A stretch of DNA of 64,000 nt, taken from Deltaproteobacteria bacterium. GTDB taxonomy: Bacteria; Myxococcota_C; UBA6777. This document shows positions 27,156-35,888 of this stretch, piece after piece; position 1 is the first letter of the stretch; every line of letters starts with the position of its first letter. The notes beneath the pieces are model-generated. The model was not told where the DNA came from, did not search any database, and worked only from the letters and a program-made list of their open reading frames with translations. The stretch spans positions 1 through 64,000 of the forward strand of contig SBHC01000003.1 in the NCBI GenBank assembly GCA_006226375.1, given 5' to 3'. The translations under genes and the position numbers were made by a program.

Positions 27156-28730
27156 TTAAAACCTCGTAATCAGGCGTGTTTGAAACATATCCACAGACGT
27201 GTTGATGCTGCCATCCTCGGACGACAACGCGGCGCCTGGGAACAAGTGCCCGTACAGCAATGCTATCTTAACTGACAAAGATTTCCAGGGTCTGTACTCG
27301 TAACTCAGCGACAAATTCAACTCCAGCCCCATGTCATGCGCGTCGGCTGCGGCCCGGCCAAAGGGTGTAATGTTCACCCCACCAGCACGGAAGGTAGCGA
27401 ATCCGTCAGCAAAGTCGGCAACAGATCGCGCGTACAAGAGACCCACCTTCAGCTCCAACGTGTGATGCGCTTTCGCTTTGGGTGCAAACACCAGAGGTTG
27501 AAACGCAATCACGGGTTGAATGTAGAACACATTGTTGACCTGTCCCCACGACGGGATCTGGTCGGTTCCTGGTGGCGGAAAGCCCACGCGAGTCAAGTCA
27601 CCGACACGCTCTGCTGAGTTTGCAGAGACAGCCCCCAGCACCCTCTGAAACAAGATTAAGGACGGTTGGTAGTCCGGGTCAAATTGAAACACCCGGCTTA
27701 TACCGTCGTTGGTGTCGTTGTCGCCGGACGCAAAGCCAACTTCCAGGCCGATGCGTATGCCTGCGTGGGGCAAGCGAAGGCCCAACCGAGACAACGCACC
27801 CAATCCTTCCAATTGGATGCCATCCGGGGCCAACTCCGTCCGAACGCGCGTTGTAAAGCCTGTAAGAACGGCAGCTTCCAACTGGAAGTCCAGCCCGACC
27901 TTCCCTTGGGCAAAGTCACCTGACAGCTTGAGATAAAAGTCGAACGCCTGGGCATCGATGCGTCGTCCGTCTCGGTCTTGTTGACGACGAACTGCAACGT
28001 AAACCCCTGCGAAGATTGAATCCTTCTGACGATACAGGAGCGAGAAGGCTCCCTGGAAAGCCAAGTCACCTTTGATGAGCTCGGCGTTTTCGTCGCGGAA
28101 CACCACATCAAACGCAGCGCCCAAGAAGAGACGGTTCCCAATTGGTCGTTGGGTGAACGGCTTAACGAAGGGGAACAGCCAGATGATCCGCTCTACAATG
28201 TCGCCAAAGCGAGGAGCGGAGAATTCGCCTGTTGGGGTTTGGCCGTTGTTGGCGACCATCCCCATCCCCCAGTGACTCGGCATCTGTCCCAAGCGGAATT
28301 CGCCAATGGGCGAACGCCAGGACACCCAGAGATGACGTGGGTCCGCCACTCGGAACCCTTCAGCCTGATCGCGGACGGGAGAGAAAAAGCGGCTCCCCAT
28401 CGTTGAATTGATACCGTACAAGCTGTCGAAGGTTGCGATATCGAGCTGCCCGTAGACGCCAAACACCTTCCCATACCGGAACGAAGGCGAAAAACGGAAT
28501 CGATGACGAACGTTCCCCCACTCGGGATCACCCAAGGTTTTCCCTTCGTTATCCAGAGGGATATCGTTCATGTGATGGTAAAAGAAGAGGTGCTCTCCGT
28601 CGATGTGAAGGTGCATGTTCGCTCCCACCTTCACTGGAACAGCCTGGGCGTAGGGAATTCCCCACACCATACATCCAAGAAAAACTAACACTGGGCATGT
28701 GTGGCACAGCCCCCACAGCAAACGTCGCAT
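27156..28730 (-). CDS. outer-membrane beta-barrel protein (TIGR04551-like)
   Basis: This 524-residue protein has a cleavable signal (LLWGLCHTCPVLVFLGCMVWGIPYAQA) and then a long series of amphipathic strands ending in MFQTRLITRF, with the final Phe typical of outer-membrane barrels. Segments such as RFRFSPSFRYGKVFGVYGQLDIATFDSLYG and PRHLWVSWRSPIGEFRLGQMPSHWGMGM match what I know of the myxobacterial TIGR04551 outer-membrane family, which is alginate-export/porin-like. The ATG at 28730 is chosen because GGGAG lies 9 bases upstream; ATGs at 28739 and 28763 are less likely. The downstream lipase gene starts 1 base after the stop. The barrel may export, display or feed on the products of the lipase-like partner. 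Confidence 0.82.
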   Translation of the reverse strand: MRRLLWGLCHTCPVLVFLGCMVWGIPYAQAVPVKVGANMHLHIDGEHLFFYHHMNDIPLDNEGKTLGDPEWGNVRHRFRFSPSFRYGKVFGVYGQLDIATFDSLYGINSTMGSRFFSPVRDQAEGFRVADPRHLWVSWRSPIGEFRLGQMPSHWGMGMVANNGQTPTGEFSAPRFGDIVERIIWLFPFVKPFTQRPIGNRLFLGAAFDVVFRDENAELIKGDLAFQGAFSLLYRQKDSIFAGVYVAVRRQQDRDGRRIDAQAFDFYLKLSGDFAQGKVGLDFQLEAAVLTGFTTRVRTELAPDGIQLEGLGALSRLGLRLPHAGIRIGLEVGFASGDNDTNDGISRVFQFDPDYQPSLILFQRVLGAVSANSAERVGDLTRVGFPPPGTDQIPSWGQVNNVFYIQPVIAFQPLVFAPKAKAHHTLELKVGLLYARSVADFADGFATFRAGGVNITPFGRAAADAHDMGLELNLSLSYEYRPWKSLSVKIALLYGHLFPGAALSSEDGSINTSVDMFQTRLITRF

Positions 28731-28908
28731 TCGGCTCATCTCCCACAAGATGACAACTACCACTCGTCAATAAAAACAGACCCGTGATAGTAACGCACCT
28801 CACCAAAAAAGTACAAGCTGAGAATGAGCCGGAACACCATGACGCTCTCCACCCTTGTGGTACATTGGTCTGGCATCGAACGATGGATGAGTAAGGAAGA
28901 GAAACAAA

Positions 28909-29688
28909 ATGCGTGATTCTCTACACATTTGGTTTGGACTGTGTCTTGGGTTCCTTGGAAGTATGGGGCTCAACCCCAACCCAGGTCACTGTGAGACAGG
29001 AAAACCATCAACGTCGCCACAAACGGCAGAACGAGGCGACTCGCCACCACAACCCAAGGGAAAAGAAAAATCATCCAGGTCCCAAACCTCCTTCGGAAAA
29101 GGACGCCCTTGGAACAAGAGACCTCGCAAGTGCCGGACTCGTGTTCGAATGTTTCACTCGCGAAAGGAATGTGATGTTGCCATCTTGCCTGTAAATGTAT
29201 CGGCAGGAACCGGCGTTGCCCTCGACAGCAAAGACACATGGGGCCTGTTCTCCGCGAGCGCAGAAGTCTTCATTCTTCACTGGCGATACCTGTCATGGAC
29301 AGCCGCCGAACTCCGAATCGCCATCTACACAGCCTGCTCAGATACGAACCCAGAACCCCCGCTAGGTTGCTTTGTATCGTTGGATTTCTTTGTGGGAAGT
29401 CGACCGGGCGTGACCCTCCACTTGGACGCCAAACGCAAGCACCAGATAAGCTTTGGCTTGGGAGTGGGTTGGGGCTCTATCGGCTCAGGGTGGGGACTGC
29501 GTGACGGCAACGGGAGCGGCCTAGTAATCTCCCCCAGCGTCCGTTATCTCTTTCTTAACTTCCTTGGCCTTGAAGTTGTTGCGTTGTTGCCGCTTTATGC
29601 AGCTGGTGCCGAGCGCTTTCCTGCGCTCATCACCTTCAATCTCGTGGGCGCACCACTCGCGTTGCTGGCGCTGACTCGTGCACGGTAA
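28909..29688 (+). CDS. exported protein of unknown function, envelope-associated
   Basis: This 259-residue protein starts after GGAAGAG with a signal-like N-terminus (LHIWFGLCLGFLGSMGL). A very basic Ser/Pro/Lys-rich stretch covers residues 30-85 (including GKEKSSRSQTS and NKRPRKCRTRVR). The C-terminal ~160 residues alternate hydrophobic and Gly-rich segments (ISFGLGVGWGSIGSGWGL, VISPSVRYLFLNFLGLEVVALLPLY), as in small outer-membrane barrels or envelope proteins. No family was recognised. It is transcribed divergently from the barrel/lipase operon and convergently with the CHAT-Clp gene. Confidence 0.68.
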   Translation: MRDSLHIWFGLCLGFLGSMGLNPNPGHCETGKPSTSPQTAERGDSPPQPKGKEKSSRSQTSFGKGRPWNKRPRKCRTRVRMFHSRKECDVAILPVNVSAGTGVALDSKDTWGLFSASAEVFILHWRYLSWTAAELRIAIYTACSDTNPEPPLGCFVSLDFFVGSRPGVTLHLDAKRKHQISFGLGVGWGSIGSGWGLRDGNGSGLVISPSVRYLFLNFLGLEVVALLPLYAAGAERFPALITFNLVGAPLALLALTRAR

Positions 29689-29709
29689 GAAATGAAGAGA
29701 AAAGACCGA

Positions 29710-32700
29710 TTAGTTTTCGACGGGGATTTTCGCAGAGACGCGATTGAGGCTGAGCGGGGTCGCTGACTCAACACGCTCCAAGGCAGGTTTACCGTCCACC
29801 AAACAGAACTGCATCTTAATCGTGTCAGTGGATGCCTGGGACATGGACGCGAGGATCAGCTGGCTGAGAGGTCGAGAGATGCAGCGCTCCAACTTGCGCA
29901 AGAGAGGTCGAGCACCCAAGGCTGGATCAATCGACTCTCGTACAAGATAGAGTAGCGCATCTTCGTTCACACTCAACATGACACCCTGTTGCAAGGCTCG
30001 CTCGGCCAACTCTTCAAAGTGCAATCGAGCGATCTGGAGGAGGGTGTCTTCTTCCAGGGGCCGGAACAACACAACCTCATCAATTCGGTTAATGAATTCA
30101 GGACGGAAGTGACGCAGCAGTTCACGCTCCACTTCAGTCTGAGGGTGCTGATCTTCGTCTGCGGTCTGGAATCCAACCGTCCGACGGTGTCGCCAGAATC
30201 GATCGCCAAACACGTTGGATGTCAGGATGAAGACCGCGTGTCGACCGTCAATGGTTCGGCCCAACGAGTCGGTCAGTCGGCCATCTTCAAACAACTGGAG
30301 GAACAGGTCGAGGACCTCCATGTGGGCCTTCTCAATTTCGTCGAGCAGGACCACGCTGTAGGGGCGATGGTGCAACTGTGCAAGCACCTGGTTGTCTTCG
30401 CCGTAGCCCACATAACCCGGAGGTGCACCCAGCATTTTGGAGGAACTATGTTTCTCCGAAAACTCCGACATATCCAGGCGAAGCAACGCGTTCTCATCAC
30501 CAAACAATTCGTGCGCGAGGTTCCGGCAAAGTTCAGTCTTACCAACACCGCTGGGTCCCAAGAACAACATCACAGCCGTGGGCCGGCCTTCACGCTTAAG
30601 ACCAGCGCGACCCAGTTGAACAGCCTCGCTCGCTGCCTTCACTGCGTCCATCTGACCCATCACTCGCTGAGAGAGACGCTTGTCAAGATCAAGGAGGCGT
30701 TGGCTTTCTTCGCGAGAGATTTCTCCCACAGGAATGCCGGTCCAGTCCGAGAGCACTTTGTGGACTGCGTTACGCGACACCACAGGGCATGCAGCTAGCG
30801 TTCGGATCTTCCCTTCCGGTGTAATCATCGACGAGATCGCGCCGCGCAAGGTAACCAGGGCGCAGGCTTCGTCGATCAGGTCGAGGGCCTTGTCAGGCAA
30901 GCGTCGGTCGGGCAGATAGCGCACGGCCAAGTCCACAGCCACATCAAGGACTTCTTCGGGAATGGTCACGTTGTGGTGTTCTTCGTAACCAAACCGAGAG
31001 CCGCGAAGGATCTCCATGGTCTCTTCCAAGGAGGGCTCTTCCAAAAACAGCGGGTGGAAGCGACGCTCCAACGCAGCGTCTTTCTCAATGTATTTGCGGT
31101 ATTCGGTGGGGGTTGTCGCGCCGATGCAGCGGATCTCACCCCGCGCCAGCGATGGCTTCAGGATGTTGGCAGCGTCCAGTGTACCTTGGTGTGTCTCGCC
31201 GGCTCCCACGATGGTGTGGAACTCGTCGAGGAACAGAATAACTTCCGGATGCTCCCGGGCTTCCCGCATAACTTGCGTGAGACGTTCTTCAAAGTCACCG
31301 CGGTACCGGGTTCCTGCGACCAGACTCGACAGCGACAGCTCGATCAAGCGGCGACCGCGAAGTTCCTCGGGAACAGCGCCTGCAACAATTCGCTGGGCTA
31401 GACCTTCGACCAAAGCGGTCTTTCCAACGCCAGCATCTCCAATGATCAGAGGGTTGTTTTTGAAGCGGCGCAGCAGGATCTGAGCCAGCCGCATCAACTC
31501 TTCGGCGCGACCAGATAGAGGCGGCAAGACGCCTTGTTGCGCCAACCTAGTGAGATCACGACCGTAGCGTTCGATGGTCGGCGTCTCTCCGCTGGAGGGA
31601 GCTTGTTGTTCAGCGACGTCGCCTCGCAACAACTTGTCGTAGAGTTTCTGTGGGTCCGCGCCCATCTTCTTGAGGACTTCAAAGGCGAGCCCTTCCCCGC
31701 TGCGCAAGATCGCAGCCAGCAGATGCTTCTCGCGGACAACTTTCTCGCCTTCTTTCCGGGCGTTGGTTTCCGCACTTTTGAGAGCGCGGGCGCAGCGTTG
31801 TGTGGGAAGAATCTTCGCGTCCAACGAAGCGTGACCAAACCCAAGCGCGTAGCGGATGGTGTCCCGTACTTTTTTGGGCTCAAATCCCGAAGACTCAAGC
31901 AGCGCACGAGTGACACCACCGGGACACTTGGTCAGACCGATGAACAAATGCGGCGTGCCGATGAAGTCTTGGCGAAGGTTCTTCGCCTCCATCAAGGCGA
32001 TACCAATGGCCTGCTCCAGATCGAAGTCATATTCAAGAGCGCTGTCGCCTGTTAACGATGGGTCCATCGATTTGGGCGGCACTTCATGTTTGGTCCCTGT
32101 GGTAGAGAGACTGTCTGTACCAGGAGCGCTGAATCCTGCAGCAGCAGGCTCCAGGGGCCGATGAGAGGAGGCTTCCTGTTGTTGGTTCGCGTTGTCAAAC
32201 ACAGAAACGCCAGGGTCACCAAAGAACACAAACGAAGACCAGGCTGGATCACTTGGGTTCTTGGAGACAAACCGGTTTCGAGCTTCGGAGAGAGCCTTCG
32301 CAGGTGGCTTTCCTTCCAAAAGAAGCTGGTAGTAGTACGAAATCAGCTGACGACCACCGGGCGTAAAGTTGGGACGCAGAGAAACGACAACTCCCTGCAC
32401 GCCGCGATCCAACAGGCTGGAAGCGAACGACACAGCCATGGCAGATGCGCTGTGTTCAGTGTCGGAGGATTGCTCCAGGTGCAGGAACGCCCAGGTCCGT
32501 CCTGGAACAGTCAAGCGCAATGACTGAGGCGTCAATGGCTTGGTGGTGGTTGGGATCTTCGTCCCTTCTGCTGCGCTAAACTCCGCACGAGACGACAGGT
32601 GCCACAACAGAGCATGTCCACCGGGACCCACATTTAAGGCCGTCTCCATCCGCTCGGGAGAGACATCACCTCCCACCAGTTGAAGGTGGGGTTGTTGGGT

Positions 32701-33213
32701 GGGCAGGCTGTCGATGAGATAGTCAATTTCACGACGAGAGGGTGGGAAGTCTTCGAGAGGATCCGCACACAAGGTCAGCTGAACTTCGCCCTCACGGACA
32801 CCTTTGTGTTCCCCGCTGTCGTTGTCGCGACCGGGTTCAAACCAACTCGGCAACCGACCGATCGCAAACCGCATCCCAAGAAAGCATTCGCCGTCGTGAA
32901 GAACTTCCCAAGGAAACAAGGGATCGCCGCCATACACAGCAAGAGGCGCGCGATTGCGCTCAAAGAGAGCGTGCAGTTCCTCTGGAATGGTCAGCTGGTA
33001 CAAGGCCTGCCCTAACTCTTCCAGACTTGGTCCTGTTGCACTTTTGCGCCGTGACCCAATGGCATACACTTGTGCAATGAGAGTTTGCAATTCAGCGAGG
33101 TTGTACTCACTGAGTTCGCGACGGAATTCCATCGACCCGAGCCCTGGACCAGCATACCAGCGGTACCGGAACAGCGAGCCTTTGCGTACGAAATGAAGCC
33201 TGGGTATTTGCAT
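29710..33213 (-). CDS. CHAT-like domain fused to a ClpC-type double AAA+ unfoldase
   Basis: This 1167-residue protein joins two systems. Residues ~1-345 form a CHAT (caspase-like) domain, recognised from PLFPWEVLHDGECFLGM, the central LLWHLSS strand, GVQGVVVSL and the late WSSFVFFGDPG. The catalytic positions look lost: the GHG His is Arg-like (HLSSRAEF, 205-212) and the usual Cys segment reads LHLEQSS (244-250). A Clp_N repeat domain follows (~395-530). AAA1 has Walker A GDAGVGKT (592-599) and Walker B ILFLDE (659-664); AAA2 has GPSGVGKT (886-893), VVLLDE (954-959) and the arginine-finger region RPEFINRID. No long ClpB-type coiled coil is present. A VGF tripeptide at 1013-1015 sits where ClpC carries its ClpP-binding loop. 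It probably unfolds proteins chosen by the pseudo-CHAT domain. Confidence 0.92.
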   Translation of the reverse strand: MQIPRLHFVRKGSLFRYRWYAGPGLGSMEFRRELSEYNLAELQTLIAQVYAIGSRRKSATGPSLEELGQALYQLTIPEELHALFERNRAPLAVYGGDPLFPWEVLHDGECFLGMRFAIGRLPSWFEPGRDNDSGEHKGVREGEVQLTLCADPLEDFPPSRREIDYLIDSLPTQQPHLQLVGGDVSPERMETALNVGPGGHALLWHLSSRAEFSAAEGTKIPTTTKPLTPQSLRLTVPGRTWAFLHLEQSSDTEHSASAMAVSFASSLLDRGVQGVVVSLRPNFTPGGRQLISYYYQLLLEGKPPAKALSEARNRFVSKNPSDPAWSSFVFFGDPGVSVFDNANQQQEASSHRPLEPAAAGFSAPGTDSLSTTGTKHEVPPKSMDPSLTGDSALEYDFDLEQAIGIALMEAKNLRQDFIGTPHLFIGLTKCPGGVTRALLESSGFEPKKVRDTIRYALGFGHASLDAKILPTQRCARALKSAETNARKEGEKVVREKHLLAAILRSGEGLAFEVLKKMGADPQKLYDKLLRGDVAEQQAPSSGETPTIERYGRDLTRLAQQGVLPPLSGRAEELMRLAQILLRRFKNNPLIIGDAGVGKTALVEGLAQRIVAGAVPEELRGRRLIELSLSSLVAGTRYRGDFEERLTQVMREAREHPEVILFLDEFHTIVGAGETHQGTLDAANILKPSLARGEIRCIGATTPTEYRKYIEKDAALERRFHPLFLEEPSLEETMEILRGSRFGYEEHHNVTIPEEVLDVAVDLAVRYLPDRRLPDKALDLIDEACALVTLRGAISSMITPEGKIRTLAACPVVSRNAVHKVLSDWTGIPVGEISREESQRLLDLDKRLSQRVMGQMDAVKAASEAVQLGRAGLKREGRPTAVMLFLGPSGVGKTELCRNLAHELFGDENALLRLDMSEFSEKHSSSKMLGAPPGYVGYGEDNQVLAQLHHRPYSVVLLDEIEKAHMEVLDLFLQLFEDGRLTDSLGRTIDGRHAVFILTSNVFGDRFWRHRRTVGFQTADEDQHPQTEVERELLRHFRPEFINRIDEVVLFRPLEEDTLLQIARLHFEELAERALQQGVMLSVNEDALLYLVRESIDPALGARPLLRKLERCISRPLSQLILASMSQASTDTIKMQFCLVDGKPALERVESATPLSLNRVSAKIPVEN

Positions 33214-33707
33214 TGTTGTACAATCGCTACACTACGAGGGGGAATTCCCTACGTTGAATCATCATAATCAACTTGGTTCCCCCTGTCAAAGCCGCGTCTT
33301 AAAAACCAAAGACCGGCGCAACCTACAGGTAACAGTGCGAAATAAAGTTCGCACCGCTGTGCCTCCTTGGCACCTCGATCACATTTCAATAAGTACGGAC
33401 TAACTTAGAGATCGCTGCACACAAATCATTGGAACAGTTCTTGCTTGAAGAAAATTCTTGTCTGTGGGAGTTGACACCCAAGTCCTTCGTATGGCTCTCG
33501 AAGCCTTCTTTTTCAAGAGACGAAGGGAGGACAAGAGGGGCTTCTTTTTCTCTAGAAGAACGCCAAAAAAGACTCTTGGATTGCGATTCCCTGCAACATA
33601 ACGCATCAACGTTGAGGCGAAATGGGCAGACCACAGACGAATGTCTTTCAGCAACCCAATGTATGTACTGTGTATGGATGAAGGTGTAGGAGCCGGAGGA
33701 AGAAACG
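33214..33707. other. divergent intergenic region between CHAT-Clp and the DAG-kinase-like gene
   Basis: About 490 bases separate two divergent genes, so promoters for both should be here. An inverted repeat lies at 33335-33354. Short open frames occur in the right half but show no family signature. No confident -35/-10 pair was found. Confidence 0.5.
33335..33354. promoter_or_regulatory. 7-bp perfect inverted repeat (possible operator or RNA hairpin)
   Basis: GTGCGAA at 33335-33341 is followed after 6 bases (TAAAG-type loop) by its perfect complement TTCGCAC at 33348-33354. No T-run follows, so it is not a terminator. It lies about 120 bases upstream of the CHAT-Clp start and 350 upstream of the DAG-kinase-like gene. 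Confidence 0.4.
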
Positions 33708-34796
33708 ATGAGAGAAGCCATGATTACCCAAGCACGATCGTCACAACTTGTGCCCTCTCACAAGCAACAGCCCAAAGTTGCAGTCCTGCTCAACGGCAAC
33801 GCTCGCCGTGTCACACGACGCTTGCTTAAGAAGTTGGAGCGACACATTCCCCGTGAGCACATCTACTATTCCACCACGATGGAAGAAGCCCACCAATGCT
33901 GTGAAGCTCTTTACCGTGGCTCATACGATGTGGTGTTCACCGGTGGTGGCGACGGAACCTTGATGAACTGCGTCACAGAGCTGCAGCGATTCCACGACGA
34001 AGATCCCACACCCAAGCCTCTTCCCGTGCTGGGCGTGCTTCATCTTGGAACAGGCAACGCCGTGGCTTCCACCTTGAGCGCAGACTCCCGCATCACTCCG
34101 GACATCGAGCAGGCCCGCAGCGGTCAAGGTTTCGATATCAAACGCCAACGTTGGGTTGTGGCCAATGGCAAGCGCGCTCCGTTTGCAGGCTTTGGCTACG
34201 ACAGCATGATCCTCAACCACTACCAGCGAGTCAAAAGCTCCACTGCGAACACAATGTTCGCATCGCTGGGTCAAGGTGGCCTGGGTTACTTCTTTGCCAT
34301 CAGCTGCTTGAGCATCCCTGCGACGCTGTTCCGCAAGCGCCCGGTGGTGGAAGTCATCAACGAAGGTTCCACGGCGTACCTTTTGGGTCCGGATGGACAA
34401 CCTGTGAAGGAGTTTGCTCCTGGCGAAGTCATGTACGAGGGCGAAACCTCCCTCGTCGGTGCTGGAACGGTTCCCTGCTTTGGCTACAACTTCCGCATCT
34501 TCCCCTTCGCCACAAGCGGCAACCACATGAACCTGCGGATCGCGAACGTCTCTTCCTTGGAGGCTGTAGCCAACCTGCCTTCGCTGTGGCGAGGCACCTG
34601 GCGACACCCACGACTGTTCGATTTCCACGTGGACAACGTCCGGATTCGCTTCCAGGACGAGCAACCTCTACAAATCGGCGGTGACGCGGTCGGCTTCGCC
34701 AAAGAAACGGTGTTCTCCCTGTCGCAAGAGCACACCTTCCTGGCCGACCTCTCTGCAGCACGCAACCGCCCTGCCCTTCAGCCGATGCCTGCCTAA
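33708..34796 (+). CDS. diacylglycerol kinase-like lipid kinase (DAGK catalytic domain)
   Basis: This 362-residue protein belongs to the DAGK_cat / YegS-type lipid kinase family, which phosphorylates lipid alcohols with ATP. NGNA (about residues 29-32) and GGGDGT (79-84) form the ATP site, followed by LGVLHLGTGNAVAS, the family's LPLGTGND-like motif in variant form. The C-terminal half has the expected beta-rich domain (LRIANVSSLEAVANLPSLWRGT, VDNVRIRF). GGAGGAAG lies about 7 bases before the ATG. It is followed after 160 bases by a NAD kinase-like gene, a member of the same structural superfamily. The lipid substrate is unknown; diacylglycerol, sphingoid base or another alcohol are possible. 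Confidence 0.88.
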   Translation: MREAMITQARSSQLVPSHKQQPKVAVLLNGNARRVTRRLLKKLERHIPREHIYYSTTMEEAHQCCEALYRGSYDVVFTGGGDGTLMNCVTELQRFHDEDPTPKPLPVLGVLHLGTGNAVASTLSADSRITPDIEQARSGQGFDIKRQRWVVANGKRAPFAGFGYDSMILNHYQRVKSSTANTMFASLGQGGLGYFFAISCLSIPATLFRKRPVVEVINEGSTAYLLGPDGQPVKEFAPGEVMYEGETSLVGAGTVPCFGYNFRIFPFATSGNHMNLRIANVSSLEAVANLPSLWRGTWRHPRLFDFHVDNVRIRFQDEQPLQIGGDAVGFAKETVFSLSQEHTFLADLSAARNRPALQPMPA

Positions 34797-34957
34797 GCGC
34801 AACCCCCTCTTCCTGCTCTCTCCAGCCGCCCTTTTCTTCCTTTTGTCCTTTGGTTTGTTTTCCAGACAAAGTATGCTATCACGTTGGGTCGCAACGTAGT
34901 GACTTGCTTATGCAGAGTATCGTTCTCCGATGTAGTCGTTAGGGAGTTGGATCTGTC

Positions 34958-35863
34958 GTGGAACAACGTCGTCTGGAATGCGTTCAAGTGGTGTACAAGA
35001 AGAGCGCGTACGACATCCATGTCCAAAAGCACAAAGACCCTGTCATTCTCTCTTTGATAGAAGCCAACGATCCATCCATTCAATGGATGCTTCAAGCACA
35101 CGAAGAGAACCAACAGGCCCTCCAACTGGTCCGCGAAAAGTTGAAAGCCAGAGGGGTCAAAGTTCGACTCAGCTACCGCGCCAAGAAAGAATGTTGGGAC
35201 AGCGCGGATTTGGTATTGGCTGTCGGGGGCGATGGAACTCTCTTAGAAGCCGCTCGGATGATCCGCGACCGTACGCCTCTGATGGGCTTGCACTCCACGC
35301 CCACTGCCAGCGTCGGTTACCTCTGCGCTGCACACGTTCGCCAGATCGACACCATGTTGGACGCCTACATGGAAAACCGGCTTCCCGCCTACACGGTGCC
35401 CCGTATTCAGGTGCGTTGCAACGGCGAGCCCATTGGCCCTCCAGCCCTCAACGATGTGCTGTTGGCCAGCCCTTCACCTGCTGCAACCCTCGCCTGCCAC
35501 TTGCAATGGAACGAACAAGAAGAGCACCAGCGCTCCAGTGGAATCTGGCTCGCGACAGGGGTCGGCTCGACTGCAGCCATCCTCTCAGCAGGGGGTCAGG
35601 TGCAAGCGATGGAGAGTCAGGAGCTGCAATTTGTGGTGCGCGAACCGTACCACACAAGCCAACACCCTCTGCAATGCTTAAAAGGTCTCATCCAATCGAA
35701 TGACACATTCTCCCTTACATCAAGACTTCGCAAGGCGTACTTGTTCTTCGATGGCCCTTGGGTCAAGCACCCGATCAGCTACAACGACAGGCTGACCTTC
35801 GCTCTCGACGCCCCACCCCTCCAGCTGTTGGCCTCACGTCGAGGTCAATCCGACGAGCACTGA
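34958..35863 (+). CDS. nadK: NAD kinase (ATP-NAD kinase family)
   Basis: This 301-residue enzyme would phosphorylate NAD+ to NADP+ using ATP. GGDGTLLEAAR (from residue 90) is the ATP/NAD-binding core, LGLH-type hydrophobic segments follow as MGLHSTPTASVGYL, and the substrate loop reads ALNDVLLASPSPA instead of the common NDVV. The late motif SSGIWLATGVGSTAAILSAGG matches the family's SGxxxSTxxGSTA-like segment. The N-terminus carries a ~25-residue extension (VVYKKSAYDIHVQKHKDP). A GTG at 34958 is the likely start, behind AGGGAG. Divergence in the substrate loop means NADH-directed or other kinase activity is possible. Its product would feed the transhydrogenase-controlled NADPH pool. Confidence 0.85.
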   Translation: MEQRRLECVQVVYKKSAYDIHVQKHKDPVILSLIEANDPSIQWMLQAHEENQQALQLVREKLKARGVKVRLSYRAKKECWDSADLVLAVGGDGTLLEAARMIRDRTPLMGLHSTPTASVGYLCAAHVRQIDTMLDAYMENRLPAYTVPRIQVRCNGEPIGPPALNDVLLASPSPAATLACHLQWNEQEEHQRSSGIWLATGVGSTAAILSAGGQVQAMESQELQFVVREPYHTSQHPLQCLKGLIQSNDTFSLTSRLRKAYLFFDGPWVKHPISYNDRLTFALDAPPLQLLASRRGQSDEH

Positions 35864-35888
35864 GGTCCATCGCAGAGCGCCGACTCCC

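Noticed and set aside
33429-33689. Short open frame in the divergent intergenic region
   Set aside because: No ribosome site, no motif and irregular composition.
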